Shown here piece by piece: positions 1 through 11,984 of a stretch of 64,000 bases of DNA. The first letter of the stretch is position 1. Every line of letters begins with the position of its first letter. The notes beneath the pieces were generated by a model. It saw nothing but the letters and a program-made list of their open reading frames with translations. It was not told where the DNA came from and did not search any database. The DNA is from Darksidea phi (lineage: Eukaryota; Ascomycota; Dothideomycetes; Pleosporales; Lentitheciaceae), in assembly GCA_030770425.1 (NCBI GenBank), contig JASJFT010000017.1:310001-374000 (forward strand), given 5' to 3'. Both the position numbers and the translations under genes were made by a program.

Positions 1-831
1 GATTCAACTGTTACTATTCGACTTGTTTGCGTCATCCGTTAAACCTCGTGGTGGACCGAAATGCACTTGTGGGCGTAAACGGCTGGCATAATTCCCTGGC
101 AAGGGGGTTCCTGTCCGGATTTTTGACGGGGGTTATGTAGAAGTTGCATTCTGTGTAGAGCTTAATGCGAACAGATACACAAGCACCGTAAGAGGGATGT
201 AAGGAAGTATTGCGACTAGAACTCGTATATTAGATACTCATTCATCGGAGGATGGCTTATCTGGCCGGCTTTTTCTATGGCAGGCTGTGAGAGATGATCG
301 ACTTCTGCGGAGCCTAGGACGACAAGTGTGCACGAGTATCCACATAGATACCTTGGCTTGCAATTGCAGGCGCCATTATCGGCCTGTTACTTGATCTCAT
401 CTAGCGATCGCAAGATGAGCGACATGGCATATGGTAGTATTCGGCTAAGCATGCATTCCTCGCCCAAGGCCGGTGCTAGGAATATGGGGTAGAGCTATAT
501 CAAGTATCATTGATGCGATAACGTTGCCCCTCAACCTTATGTGGGGTTGGTCGCAACTACTGTGCGTCTTGCGAAGAAGCGCGATGATGCTGGTCGCCCG
601 CTGTAGGCGAATTGAATCGCCCCAGAAATCATTCCAGACTGAGGCACCTTAATCAGCAATTAACCCAAGCGCGCCTGCGCAAGAAACCCGGGGGCTTGGG
701 GGCAGGTGGCTTGCGTTAGGCGCATCAGAACCATCAAGAGATACGCACGCAGGTAGGCTGAAAGGGCGTATTGCGATTGAACAAAATATGTTGGTGAATG
801 CGCACTTGTGCGATGCTCTCATCCTCACTAC
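1..831. other. Gene-free left edge
   Basis: I see no supported gene, RNA gene or clear repeat in this stretch. Short open frames appear only near its right end and overlap the 3' end of the next gene antisense. It may hold the 3' region of a gene lying further left. Confidence 0.5.
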
Positions 832-2148
832 CTATCTCCAAAAGCTCGTCGCACCGCGAACTCCACCTCTCGTTCCCGCTCTTCTAGTAGACTGCGCCTT
901 TTTCTCCGCTAACCTCTTGCACGTCACGTCTGCCTTGACCAAGATGAAGTTCTGGTCGAAAACATGGCCGTTCGCATTGCCACACCGCTCAAGCGCTGGC
1001 GCAAGGCTCAGTTGCACTTTTCTCCCTCGTCCCTCGTCTTCGTCGTCAATATCCTCCATCTCGGAGTCGTAGAAGCCATAGCCCCAGAATTGATTCGGCT
1101 TACCGCCTGTGAATGTAACAAAGCGGTAGTCTGCGCGCTGCCGCTTCATCTTCAGGTCGAGAGCGACAGCTGCGGAGACGATGGTGTAGAGCTGCTCCTT
1201 CCCCAGTCGAAGGGACTGTGTGGACCAGGGACGCAGCTTGCGTCGCAAACGGCTGCAGAAGCGGCGGATCCACTTTAAGACAGGAGCGGCGTCGAAGGTG
1301 GGGCTCCATTTGCCGTCGACTTGCGGCACAAGGAGATTGACCGTCAGGGAGCGCCAATGGTGGTACTCTTCGGCTTGTTCTTCGTTTTTCACGGCTGAGA
1401 GGCTATGATGAGCAGAGTGCGGCAGAGAGCTTCGAGGAAAGAAGATACCTTTCCGCAGGGTGTCATTGAGCGGCCGCAGCTTTCTGTCGCCGAGCTTCCC
1501 TGCCCAGATGTAGCCGCAGCCCGAATGCAGATTGCTGAAGATGCGCCGCTGCAGGCTGGACCAGACGAAGGCCTGGATGAGCAGCGGCCGGTCGGCGTCG
1601 TGCTTGAGGTAGGCCTTGTAGTTGTCTGTGAGCGAGCCGAACAAGTCGCGTGCCGAGTGCATGTGCGGCCGTTTGCTGCGCGACGACGGCGGGCCGCCGA
1701 AGTACTCGTCGCTCCAGTTGCGGATCTCGTAACGCAGCGTGTGTAGCTCCTCGATGAGCGTCTTCTCCTCGGACTTGTATACGACGGACGCGCGGGCGGG
1801 TATGCCATGGGGCCCCGCAGACTGGCGCTGCAGCGCTTTGCGCAGCGCATCGCGCTCGCGCGTCACCTGGTAGAAGCGCTGCACGAGATCGTCTTGACTG
1901 CTTCCCGCGCGCACGTCTGGCCGCGACGGCGATTTGGGCGGTATGAGGGGCGATGCATCTACCGAGAGGTGGTAGGGACTGGGCGACGGCGACTGCGACT
2001 GCGAGCCCGACGACGCTGCGTCGGCCGCGGCGAGGGCCGTGACCTTGAGGGGTGGAGGCACGTACTGCGTCTTCCGCCTCGTCTTGGGGATCAACTCCTC
2101 TTCATCGGACCATTCCGCATCGGCATCGGCAAACGGGTTGTCGTGCAT
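832..2148 (-). CDS. Uncharacterised fungal coiled-coil protein
   Basis: Single open frame, 438 aa from the ATG at 2148. I do not recognise a named family. The N-terminus is acidic (DNPFADADAEWSDEEE), followed by a Ser/Pro-rich stretch, a short predicted coiled coil (QDDLVQRFYQVTRERDALRK) and a denser, probably folded region with many Trp and aromatic residues (for example ADRPLLIQAFVWSSLQRRIF, CGYIWAGKLGDRKLRPLND). The C-terminal tail is basic. There is no signal peptide or membrane segment. The same frame stays open upstream to 2328 (498 aa), but that extension begins with Pro/His-rich low complexity. A pyrimidine-rich CTTCCACAG there could instead be the acceptor of a 5' intron, so the start is uncertain. 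Real coding is likely because the frame is long and has non-random composition. Confidence 0.7.
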   Translation of the reverse strand: MHDNPFADADAEWSDEEELIPKTRRKTQYVPPPLKVTALAAADAASSGSQSQSPSPSPYHLSVDASPLIPPKSPSRPDVRAGSSQDDLVQRFYQVTRERDALRKALQRQSAGPHGIPARASVVYKSEEKTLIEELHTLRYEIRNWSDEYFGGPPSSRSKRPHMHSARDLFGSLTDNYKAYLKHDADRPLLIQAFVWSSLQRRIFSNLHSGCGYIWAGKLGDRKLRPLNDTLRKGIFFPRSSLPHSAHHSLSAVKNEEQAEEYHHWRSLTVNLLVPQVDGKWSPTFDAAPVLKWIRRFCSRLRRKLRPWSTQSLRLGKEQLYTIVSAAVALDLKMKRQRADYRFVTFTGGKPNQFWGYGFYDSEMEDIDDEDEGRGRKVQLSLAPALERCGNANGHVFDQNFILVKADVTCKRLAEKKAQSTRRAGTRGGVRGATSFWR

Positions 2149-2663
2149 GGGAGTGGAGGGGCTGCTGGAGTTGAGGAACTCGGCCGAGGGGCACGACAGC
2201 TTCAGGGCGCTGAGGGTCGAGTTGCGCACGGCTTTGGCGGTCAGCTCATCACGGTTCAGCACAGGCTGTGGAAGAGGCAGAGGAGGTGGATGAGATGGAT
2301 GAAATGGAGGAGATGGTGGAGGGCGCACCAGGATCGAGTTCCGTCGTCATGCCCGCCGAACATGCTGGGGGGAACTGGAGCAAGGCAGTCTCAGCGCGCC
2401 GCCGTGGCCGCTGGCGATGTCTGCGGATATGGGGAAACGCATGGCCTGGGGAGGCTGAAGGCGAGCCGTAGACGCCCACGATGCCCGTCGTGGCGGCTGC
2501 GCGGGCCAGTCACAGCGAGCAGCGCCGCGACGAGACTGTGACGGGCGGGTGGCCGGCTGCAGCTCGCCAAGACGTCCTGCCTCAGGCCTTGACATTGTGC
2601 ATCATCTCGTCACCGCCATATCTCACCGTAGCGATACACACGGCGAGCAAGAACAAAGAGTCA
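2149..2663. other. Intergenic: upstream of the coiled-coil gene, downstream of GCN2
   Basis: This holds the promoter and possible 5' exon of the minus-strand gene at 832-2148, including the in-frame extension to 2328, and the 3' flank of GCN2. A purine-rich ATGGA/GGA imperfect repeat lies near 2280-2320. No separate gene is supported. Confidence 0.5.
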
Positions 2664-5600
2664 TTAGCTCTCCAAATCATACAGCAAACATCCACCTGTG
2701 CGGAAGTTATACACGAAAGCCTTTCCGCCTTCCCCACTCTTCGCCGACCCCTCAACAACCACTTCTTTCCAATGCGCTGCATACCCCAATAGTAAGCCAT
2801 GCAGCTCCTGCAAATACTTCCTCTCCGCAATCGGTAGGCTCTGTATCGCCTTCCGCCAACTATCTGCATCGCTCAGTCTAGTCTCGCGTATCAAGTTCAT
2901 CACTTCGTCCTTTGTTTCGATCGCCGCAATTGGTGCGCTCTGGAAGGAAGCGAGTAGCTCTGCGGAACGAGCTTGCGCGGCTTCGACGATGCTCCACTTG
3001 TTTGTCTTTTTGGAGCGGTGATACGAGATGAGCACGTCGACGTTCGCTTTTGCAGCTGCTGCAGCGGAAGAGGGCGTTGGGGCGGCTTTTGTTAGGCGTT
3101 GCGCCGCGCTTCCTTCACGCGTTTCTCGGTCACGGAGTTCGTTGCGGAGATAGTTGAGTAAGTCTGCACTTCGAATATCTGTGTCTTCTTTCTTTGCGAT
3201 ACTTTTGACTTTGAGGTCGGGCTTGTCTGGTGCCACTCCGTGTTTGATGACTATTAGCCAGCTGTGCCTGTCATCGCGGTAATGCCGGTGGACATCCTCA
3301 ATTGAATGTGCGTCAATAGCTAGCTCCGCACTGTAGCCATGAGCAATGAGCTCCGCGACCATCCTGACGCCAGTTGATCGAAGTACTGTTGCGTCAAAAC
3401 TAGTAACTAGACAGTCGCAACGCCGGGGCATCCAGGACACGGCTGGTGGAGTTTCCTCTTCAGCCTTGTTCTTCTCGCCCTGCTTCTTGATGAAAGCCGA
3501 CTTTGTTGGCTTCTTGAGATACCGCACCATCGAGTTGACCAGCCGTTCCCAGCCGATGTTGACGCCGACGGCGTGGTATGCTGCGGCGACGGAATGGGCG
3601 TGACCGGGACCTTTCGGGCGATACTCTTCAATAAGCTTGTCGTAACGTCCTCCTGCGGCGAGCATATCGCGTTGTTTCCCATCAAATAAGCACTGGAAGA
3701 GGACGCCGCCACAATAAAACTTCTCATTAAAGCTGCTTAGAGGGCTGATGTAGACACCGCGCTCGACTTTCCATTGCTTGGTGTAGTTCACAACAGCACT
3801 CAGGTGAGAGAAAACTGCATGGGTTTGGTCTAGGTACTTCGTGCCTTCAAATATTCGACGCAACTTTGCAAACGCTTTCTCAGGCAAGTCGCGCCAATCA
3901 AAGCGCGCCAAATCGTCAAGCGAGGTCGAGGACACGCCAATCTCGGGTGCGCGGAGTTCGTTACGGATCTGTTGCCATTTAAACTTCTTGATGTTCAATT
4001 TGCTTAGAGCTTCCTTCACGGCAGGTCGCTGCGGAGGGCTGATCCTGCAAAAGTCCAAAATGATGTTGAGCAGGTCGGCGTGATTCAAATGGAAACACAT
4101 TTGAGTCGAGGACAGAGAGGGAAACTCCTCAATGATCTCATCCATGACCTTAAGAACTTCGGCTTCTTTCAATGCCAGGTCTAGCGTATCGTAGGATAAG
4201 ATGTCAAAGTCGGCTTCTCCGTTGCTGCTAGGTGCTCCACCAGTAAAGCTGTCTCGATAGACCGTCCCGATGGTGAACGTCTTCTCTAAGAATGGTGCAC
4301 CTCTACCAATGCTGCGTGCATACGGTAACGTGAGATCGTACGGTAATTGTACAAGCGTACCAGATGGGTCGAATAGCTTCACAACGTTGTTATTTGCATA
4401 ATGGTCCGACCATGGTAGGAGTAGCTGCCTCTGCACTTCGACTGCTCCATGTCCACGAAATACCGCGGTGAGGCGAGTTTTGACAAGATTATGGAGCAGT
4501 ACATCATTGGCTTTGATAGTTTGTGCACCAACGCCCATGTCCCAGGCATAGTCTTTTGCTTGCGTATCGGGTTTTTGTGAGAACAAAGCAGCCATCATCT
4601 TGGTGTAGTGGGGTGAATTTCGGTCAGAAAGAGCTTTCAGCGCCTCCTTCACAGCTTCATCCTCGATCTGAAGAGGTACTTTTCCGCTTCGAAGAAGCTC
4701 TGCACAGCTTGGTCGCTCGGTTGGTCGGTGACTAATGAGCGACATGATGATGCTCCCCTGGAGAGATTTTTCCGGCTTATCGAACTCTGTGGGCAGAGCG
4801 TGCTTCCGTTCGCGTAACTGTCGTATGACTTGATCTCGCTCCATTGCCGTTTTTAAAGGATAGCACATCTCGAAAAATATGATGCCCATAGAGTACATGT
4901 CCACTTTGTCGTTGTAACTGCCCGCTACAGTTGATCGAAGTTCTGGCGCAACATAGAGCGCAGTACCGATGCTGCGGGTCATGTCGCCGCCGTCTGTTTG
5001 GATTCCTGCTGATATCTTACGGTCTGACTTCTGGTATTGGCCGCTGGTGGCGAGACCAAAGTCTCCAATCTTAGGCACCTTTGCGACATCGATAAAGATG
5101 TTGTCCGGCTTCAAGTCGCGATGGATGATGCCGTGACCATGGATATGCGCGAGACCCTCTAGCATCTGACGAAACAACCTCCAATACTCTTCCGGGTCGT
5201 CAAATAAATCCCTACGAATTAAGTCGCGTAAAGTCTGCTTTTCACAAAACTCCATTTGAATGTACAAAATGGACCTAGAAGGTCGACTAGGTATAGAATT
5301 GGAGGTGGTACGCTTCTTCGCTATTGGGGAGTCGAGATTGGCGGGACTACCTTGACTTCCTATTTTTTGTTAATTGGAGCAAAGAAGAGTGGCTATTGCC
5401 ATAAAAGACCGTACCAGAATCTGAACCAAAAACAATTGCACCGTCATCTTCATTCTCCGACTCATCGTCTGAGCCAAACTCAATTTTCGGGTAGCCACTA
5501 GAGCTGATGAAGTCCAAGCCCCCAGTGTTTTTGTGGAAACCGGCGTTAGCAGTATCCCCAGGGGAGACGTCCGAATCAGTCTCAGAACCATCCACGTCGA

Positions 5601-7710
5601 AGGTGGTAGATTCGTCCTCGTCTGCCTCCGAGAATATGGAATTGTCTTCTTCCGGCCAAGCCGTGTAATATCGTACCACACATGGGTGATTCAGCCGAGA
5701 TAGCAGCATAACCTCAGACAACACCTCTGTCAAGGCAGAAGCCGTCTTTTGTTTTATCTTCTTGATGGCATAGGTCCGGCCGTCTACTTTATTACGAGCT
5801 TTGACCACTTCCCCATAGCCACCCTTGCCGAGACGTCCCTGCTCAACCCAGTCACTAGCATATCGCGAAAATGCTCCTCCTATGCCAGCGGAAGATTCAC
5901 GGCGCAGCCGATAGCCCGCCAATGATGTCGACGAATGCCTGGATCGAAAGGGCGTCGGTGGTTGCTCATAGATGGGGACATCGTCGCGCAAGAACTCGCA
6001 AGGGATCAAATCAAACGCAGAGGGCCGCTTTCTCGGATCGGGCTTGAAGAACTTGCGCAAGATCTCCTGCAGAGGCTCAGAGCAGCCACGAGTATCTGAA
6101 AGATCTTTTGGGGAGTTGTACTTCTCCGGAACGTCCAAACCAAATATCATCTGGAGGAATACAATCCCAAGATCCCAAACATCGGTCTTTCGGGTCCGGC
6201 GAGCGTCCTGGGTTAATTCAGCGGGTACCCAAAATGCTGATCTCGAAGTGGTGAACGGCTGCTCGCCGCGAGGCAAGTTCTTCAGGTTGTGCAACGTCTC
6301 CTGGAAACCGGCGTCGGATAGTTTGACGGAAATGCTACCAGTGGAAGACTTTCGAAGCAGAACATTGTGAGGGTGCACGCGCTTGTGTACGATACCATTG
6401 CGATGATAGAAGTCAAGCGCTTCTAAAAGTTCCACAGTCCACGATCTTATCCTTGCGACAGCAATTTGCCCATCATCCTCGAGCTTCTCGCCCAGTGAGC
6501 CCTTCTCACCGTATTCCACAAGTACGTTGATTTCCCACGTAGAGTCGGGTAAATGCTCGATCTTGAAGTCGAACACACTAGCGATCGTGGATTGTCGCAG
6601 GCGCTTAATATCTTCCATTTCTTCTTCTAGCTCCATAATAGCGCGCTTTAGCTGGGCGTTAGTAGAGGACTTGCTAGTACCCACTTGCGTGCGTTTCAAT
6701 ACGAGTGTCCGTGCTTCGGGATGCCCGATCGGCTTTACAAGAAGCACCTCTGTGACCGGGCCGGATCGGAAGGGAAGCAGTCCCTCAACAGCAGTACACT
6801 CGACTGTCTGCCCGTCATACTGCAGTTCGATGACCCTGTCAAAAGATACGTGGTTTGCGTTGGTTTCGGTGAAAAAGTATGATGTCGGCGTCTGACCTGT
6901 TCCGCGACTCTTCCGTTTTACCATGACTTCCTTTCGTCTCATTTCGTCGTTGACCATTTGTTGTAGGACACGCTCTTCTTCGGCCTTTTCCTCATCGCGC
7001 TTCTTCTGGAGTTCTTCCTCGTGCTGCTTCGCAAGTTCAGCTGCTGCGACCTCCTGCACAGCTCGCTCGGCTTCCAGGTTCTCGAAGGTGCCATCGTTCT
7101 CGCGAACCGCTATTTCATCTTCGAGGATGTCTTGGATAGAAGCCGCAATGTCGTGTAGCATCACCTCACCCACAAGCTCTTTTGGACGATTCTTGATCAG
7201 ATCCTGCATTCTCTGAAGAGTCTTCTGGCGCAATCCGCCAGTGTTCTCGAGCGTGAGAGTAGGCAGAGATTTAGGGTAGGTTGCGGTGATTTTCGCACAA
7301 AGTGTACAATTGATGTCGTCACTTGAGAATGATCTAAGCTTCATACGAAGCACACGATCGGTGGTTTTCTGACTACATGTCAGTACCTCAGGTCCGAACT
7401 TCTGTCGTGATGGGTCATGAGAGTGATGCCTTCGTTAAGGTCAAGACTGGGTAGCGACATGGCGGACAATTGAGCAACGTACACTCCAAGCACCTTTAGC
7501 CTCTACTTCTTCATAATCGTCCATAAAGATTGCTTTCAAGACTTCTCGTTCATCTTCTTGGACCCTGGCGAGGGCCTCAGATGGCTGCAATGCCATCGGC
7601 ATACCACCAAGCTGGTCTTCTCTCGCAGACTTTCCTGTGTCAGGCGCCATGGCCTGCGGGCTGAATACATCTGACTGTTTCCTGTTTCGAGGTGTCTTTG
7701 GAGGTGCCAT
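2664..7710 (-). CDS. GCN2: eIF2-alpha kinase GCN2 (CPC3)
   Basis: Three exons: 7710-7483, 7368-5415 and 5359-2664. The total is exactly 1626 codons (1625 aa), the usual GCN2 size. Domains in order are: the start of an RWD domain (exon 1 into 2, GCN1 binding); a charged coiled coil near 170-225; a pseudokinase near 250-540 whose HRD and DFG are degraded (IVHKRVHPHN, SDAGF); the active kinase from about 583 with glycine loop GKGGYGEV, Lys near 612, HRDLKPDN near 809 and DFG near 827; a histidyl-tRNA-synthetase-like region from about 990; and the C-terminal ribosome-binding domain. By family knowledge it senses uncharged tRNA and phosphorylates eIF2-alpha in general amino-acid control. Intron 2 (55 nt) has branch ATTAAC and acceptor AATAG; without it the frame breaks between the kinase lobes. 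It is divergent from Cut12. Confidence 0.97.
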
Positions 7711-8249
7711 GCTGGGCTGTGTCGTGGTGTTGGCGGAGTCAACATAGAGTTGACGCGAGAGACAAGCAGCCGAAGCTGCTGGCCTTACACTGCAGACATG
7801 GTGCTTTCACTCGATTCAAATTAGTCGGTTGGGGTGGTGACGGTGAAGCCGCCAACCGATTGATGGCACGCCCAGTTTGAAAACAGTTGACCCCACTTGT
7901 ACGTACTTTTACGCCATTCTCTGTTTGGTCTAGCGGGCGACGCGACTTCCATGCTCGAGCCATGACGCCGGAGCCACAACAATCGCCATCTGCGCTTCCT
8001 CCGCTACCACTAACCAGGCGGGACTGCACTCGCCCAACTCTTAGGGGGAGTCTGCGAGCGTGTCTCCTGTACTCCGGCCCACCTTTGGGGTTACGTTCGG
8101 TACGCCCGCCCCTCGCTTCTTGAGCGTAAACAAACCGCCAAACAAACCAGCAACCTCGCTGTACGCGGTCTGCACGGTCGCTCTCAAGTGAAGTTGACTC
8201 TACGAGCTACGACACGCTCTCCGACGGGCTAGGAAAGAGACTGCTTGTC
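7711..8249. promoter_or_regulatory. Divergent promoter region GCN2 / cut12
   Basis: This 539-bp interval separates two outward-facing start codons, so it should carry both promoters. On the minus strand a 96-codon frame (8029 to 7739) ends 28 nt before the GCN2 ATG and would be an upstream ORF if the leader extends that far. No TATA box is obvious. Confidence 0.5.
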
Positions 8250-10128
8250 ATGTTTTCGTGGATTACGGGTCCGCGCATCACTAATGTGATTGAAGACCTG
8301 CAAGCAGGTGCGCAAGTCCTGAAATAGAGCTGGACTACTTCACACGGCTAACTATACAGATGCCGGTTACGAAACCACCGTTATCGAGCCCCCGGACACA
8401 CCAGCACACCAATTCGCCGTCAAAGCCTTCAAGCACGCCATCTTCGGAACACCGGCGCCAGAAGAGGCGAACAAAGCAGGGAAGAAGCTGCAGAAGAAGC
8501 AATCGCCGGATTCAACGAATGTCAAAGTGCCAGAGTTTTCCGTGCCAAAAGAGAATGGCCCACCCCTGTCTCCATCAAAGCAGCTCGGAGGCATCCTCAG
8601 AACCCCAATGACAGCGAACAAAGGACAGAAATCGGTCTCGTTCGGGGCGCATGTGGTAGACAATGAGGGGAAACGAGGCAATGCTGGCAAGAGCGGGATA
8701 CCGAATGATTGCCCTGGGAAGTTCCCCAGCCCATGGACACCAGGCACGGAGCTCAAGGCAGATACAGAAAGCGAGGACAAACCCCGGACCAAGCTTACCG
8801 CTGCACTTCTCGAAGCGCGAACAACACCACAACTGAAGTCAGGGCAGAAGGCGAAGGCTAGAGATGATAGCGACATTACCATGGACCTCGGCGCGCCACG
8901 GTCGGAGTCCGGCAGGTACTGGAAGGAGCAGTACGAGTGCTATGCTGAGAAGAGCGAAAAAGAAGTGAAGAAGCTGGTCGCGAAGCAGCAACTGGCGAAG
9001 AACTATGCAAAGAAGAAGGACGGTGAGGTGACTGAGCTGGTCACCAGGCTTGAGCAGGAACGCAAGCGCTACAGGAGGCGCGAGCTAGAACTAGAGCAGC
9101 AGAACAAGGATCTCCAAGAGCGATTGCGCCAAGTTATGGCCGAGAGACTTTCGTCTAGCGTGGAGGTTACGGCACTCAAGAACCGTATTGCGACGCTGGA
9201 ACAATCCTTAGTTCTCCCACCCTCGGAAATTTTGGAGAAGCCCTCATTCCAGATTTACGAGGACTCTAGCAAAGCCGCCATCACCACTTCTTCAGAGCGG
9301 GAAACTAGACCGGAGGCATCGTATGCCTCTCAGAGATCCCGTGCGCTGCCTGTTGGGAAAGAAAACTCCCCGCCAAAGTCCCGGGATGAGCGCTGCCAAA
9401 CACTACGGGACACTTCCTTTCAATCCCTGAACTCGCACATTGCGAGACCAAGGCTTGGTGCGGAAGCTGTTCATGTCTCTACAATCCAGGCGAAGTCTCC
9501 GCCAGCATCTACTCGGGTACCCGAGTCTGCTCCTAAGCCAACTTCAAAGTCTCCCTTTAGCGTTCGTAAGCCTGTCCTCGAAGGAGAGAGTCTACCACCG
9601 AAGTCCCCAGCGGAAATTTTACCATCTAGTCCTCTCCCTGTACCATCTCCAGGCTTGGAAGACCCATGGATGATGGATGCCGACGAAAGCTCGATCGCTC
9701 CGGCAGATAAACTCGCGCTCCCAATAGCAAGTGGCCCATCGCACTCTAGACCTGCTAGAGCTGGTCGGCGTCTTCATCGCGTATCAGAGTCTGTCCCCCA
9801 GGTCATAAGGACAGACAACTCTAGGCAAGCTCGAAAGACCGGAATTCATGTTAATACTGCAGCCAAGTCAAATACTCCCGAGCCGATTACTCGTGAGGAG
9901 AAGCCAGCAACGATCACGCCGCGAGCTGCTGAAGAGTTTCCAGTTGTTGAGAGCTCGAGCTTTGACACTGCTGTGCCATTACCCACGGATCCGAAATTCA
10001 ACCCTACCCATCACACCGAGGGCTTGTCGCAAGTGAAGCGGGATAGGATCCAGTTGCCCGTTGATCGCAAAGAGGAAGCTAGGCGACGACTTCTGGAGAG
10101 GAAGCAGAGAAAGCAGTTGGCGAAGTGA
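8250..10128 (+). CDS. cut12: Spindle pole body protein Cut12-like
   Basis: Two exons: 8250-8307 and 8360-10128 (608 aa). The intron has donor GTGCGC, branch GGCTAAC and acceptor TACAG. The spliced N-terminus reads MFSWITGPRITNVIEDLQ then DAGYETTVIEPPDTPA, the conserved start of the Cut12 family. Residues around 210-310 form a long Lys/Glu/Arg-rich coiled coil (a YWKEQYE motif, then LEQERKRYRRRELELEQQNK). The rest is Ser/Pro-rich and probably disordered, with many SP/TP sites suited to cyclin-dependent kinase. In fission yeast Cut12 links the spindle pole body to the nuclear envelope and promotes mitotic commitment; that role here is inferred from family membership. The 3' end faces the convergent Pth gene. 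Confidence 0.85.
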
Positions 10129-10520
10129 GGAATGCTCTAGCAGCTTTTGTGCATATAAGACTGCGCTCTGTTGGCGTTCGATCGCATCACGCTATCTTCA
10201 TCGCGGGACAGGCTTTGCGCTGTCTTTTGTATCCATTTCGGTGTTTCGGTATCGATGTTTTGGGGGGATCAGCTGCATGCTACTGGAGTAGAGGTTGATA
10301 CCAGGAATTAGTTAATTATTCATATCTACCAGCATGTACTGCTAGTGCGAGAATTTACAACCCCCCGTCCGCTGAGGTGGGTATCATCCATCCAGAATAT
10401 CTCCGTACCCTCCAACCGCACAAATGCTGATCTAAACTCCGTGGAATGCAACAAAGGCTACAGAACTCATGCTCATCGAACCAATATCCTGCAATGCGAA
10501 CCTTTTCCCTCTTAGTCCAT
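10129..10520. other. Convergent intergenic region
   Basis: 3' flanks of the Cut12-like gene and the minus-strand peptidyl-tRNA hydrolase gene. I see no further gene or clear repeat. Confidence 0.6.
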
Positions 10521-11465
10521 CTATTTTTTGCCCTCACTTATCTGTCGTAATGTTGCGACGACAGAGGGGCTTGCTTTCTCCATAGCCTTCATCTCCGCGC
10601 TATTCATCTTCCGTAGTACATATCTCGACACCGCATCCGGTTCTCTGCTTTCAGGACGGCCGATGCCTACGCCTATGCGCCACCACTTCAAGTTCCCCAG
10701 ACTGGACTGGCAGCTCTTCAATCCGTTGTGGCCTCGTGGGCTAGCAGTTCCCTCCTTCACGCTGACTTTCCCAAGCGGTGATTCGAGCTCGTCATGTATG
10801 ATCACCAACCGCGGCTCAAGTCCCTCCTTGACGATATCCTTCGAATACTCTCGCCACGCTTTCTTCACGCCTGGGCCACTAATATTCATCAAGCTCGTAC
10901 TCTGCCAGAATGTCCAGTCGTCCTCGTCGGGTGGGCCATCTAACCTCTCCCTTTTGAAGCCTTTGAATATGCCAAAAGAGTATGTGGTGTTGTCGGGACG
11001 GGAGACGAGACCGGAGAGCCCTTTGGTGAAGGGCCGGTAGGATTTCACGGAGGAGATGTGGGAGGTGATGGTGTGGCCGGCGCTATGGAGGGTATGCGCG
11101 TACGTCGGGCCTGGGTTGCCAAGAGAGCAGACTAGAAGGGGAAAGGCTGTTTTTGCGGCATTACTGGCGGCTGGCATTGGGGAATGGATGGCGAGTGTGG
11201 AGGGGAGCTGGGGTGCTCTGTACTTGCGGAGTGAATTGTTCGAAGGCGTTCGTGACGGAGAATCGGTGTCGCTTGACGGGGGAATAAGAATCCCGTTCCC
11301 GCGATTCTGCTTCTTCTGTTTTCGGCGGTCTTTGCGACTTGTTGGCGTTGTGAGCTCGATTACTTCGTTTTTAGAATCGCTGTCTTGACCCGGATCTTTG
11401 TGACAGGGATCGGCAGCGACCGACAGCGGACCGAGCACGTGCGCACGTGTTACCGCGTTAGCCAT
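10521..11465 (-). CDS. pth: Peptidyl-tRNA hydrolase (Pth1 family)
   Basis: Intronless, 314 aa. Residues from about 107 match the bacterial-type Pth fold: LGNPGPTYAHTLHSAGH contains the catalytic His equivalent to E. coli His20, SLMNISGPGV gives the Met-Asn peptide-binding pair, IIHDELESPLG gives the Asp93 equivalent, and SPRGHNGLKS the RxHNGL motif. The enzyme releases tRNA from peptidyl-tRNA that drops off ribosomes. About 100 N-terminal residues precede the domain; they are polar and Lys/Arg-rich (RKDRRKQKKQNRG) with no clear presequence, so mitochondrial versus cytosolic location is open. It shares a 519-bp divergent region with the XPA gene. Confidence 0.93.
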   Translation of the reverse strand: MANAVTRAHVLGPLSVAADPCHKDPGQDSDSKNEVIELTTPTSRKDRRKQKKQNRGNGILIPPSSDTDSPSRTPSNNSLRKYRAPQLPSTLAIHSPMPAASNAAKTAFPLLVCSLGNPGPTYAHTLHSAGHTITSHISSVKSYRPFTKGLSGLVSRPDNTTYSFGIFKGFKRERLDGPPDEDDWTFWQSTSLMNISGPGVKKAWREYSKDIVKEGLEPRLVIIHDELESPLGKVSVKEGTASPRGHNGLKSCQSSLGNLKWWRIGVGIGRPESREPDAVSRYVLRKMNSAEMKAMEKASPSVVATLRQISEGKK

Positions 11466-11984
11466 CTCCGAAAGTGGATGCAGGGTATAGAAGAGTTGTG
11501 AAATACTTTGGGAGGCATGTTGGGCGCTGTGGCGATCCTAGGTATTTATCAAAGTGAAAATTGTATTCTTTGTTACGGCTGGGCTCTAAGGAGGATGACA
11601 GTGACATGTTGAAGGGTACAGCCACAGCCGTAGAAGAGTCATAGCGGATTTGTCAGGGCAGTAGGCGGAGCCGCCGCCCTTTTCAAACATTGAAGGCTTG
11701 ATATCTAAAAGTAACATGCTTGGGTCGCCTGTATTAATGTGACCGCCTTATCCACAAGTATTGCTTGTGCGATATCTGGGGCGGACTCAAGAGACAGAAA
11801 AACCTCTTGGCGTGCATCATCACTCAGGAACCGGGGTCTGCCGCCCTTTCGGAACGTTTACGGCTGCAGGACGACGTCGTTACATTTACACCCCCTCCTC
11901 CTTTGGCGCATAACCTTTTCTAGACTCCTCGTAGACCACCATAGGCGCCTTCTTACCTCAACCCTTACTCTTTACAATCCCACC
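11466..11984. promoter_or_regulatory. Divergent promoter region pth / rad14
   Basis: 519 bp between the two start codons. The part next to the XPA start is CT-rich (CCTCCTCCTTT near 11893), a common fungal core-promoter feature. The frame of the XPA gene is open upstream of its ATG from about 11739, but the translation there looks non-coding and lacks the family start. Confidence 0.5.

Noticed and set aside
1390..1440. Possible intron in the coiled-coil protein gene (GTATCT..CATAG)
   Set aside because: Removing it (46 nt) shifts the frame into an immediate stop, so the continuous frame is kept.
1807..2541. Plus-strand frame of 244 codons
   Set aside because: Antisense to the coiled-coil protein gene; Arg-rich shadow frame without motifs.
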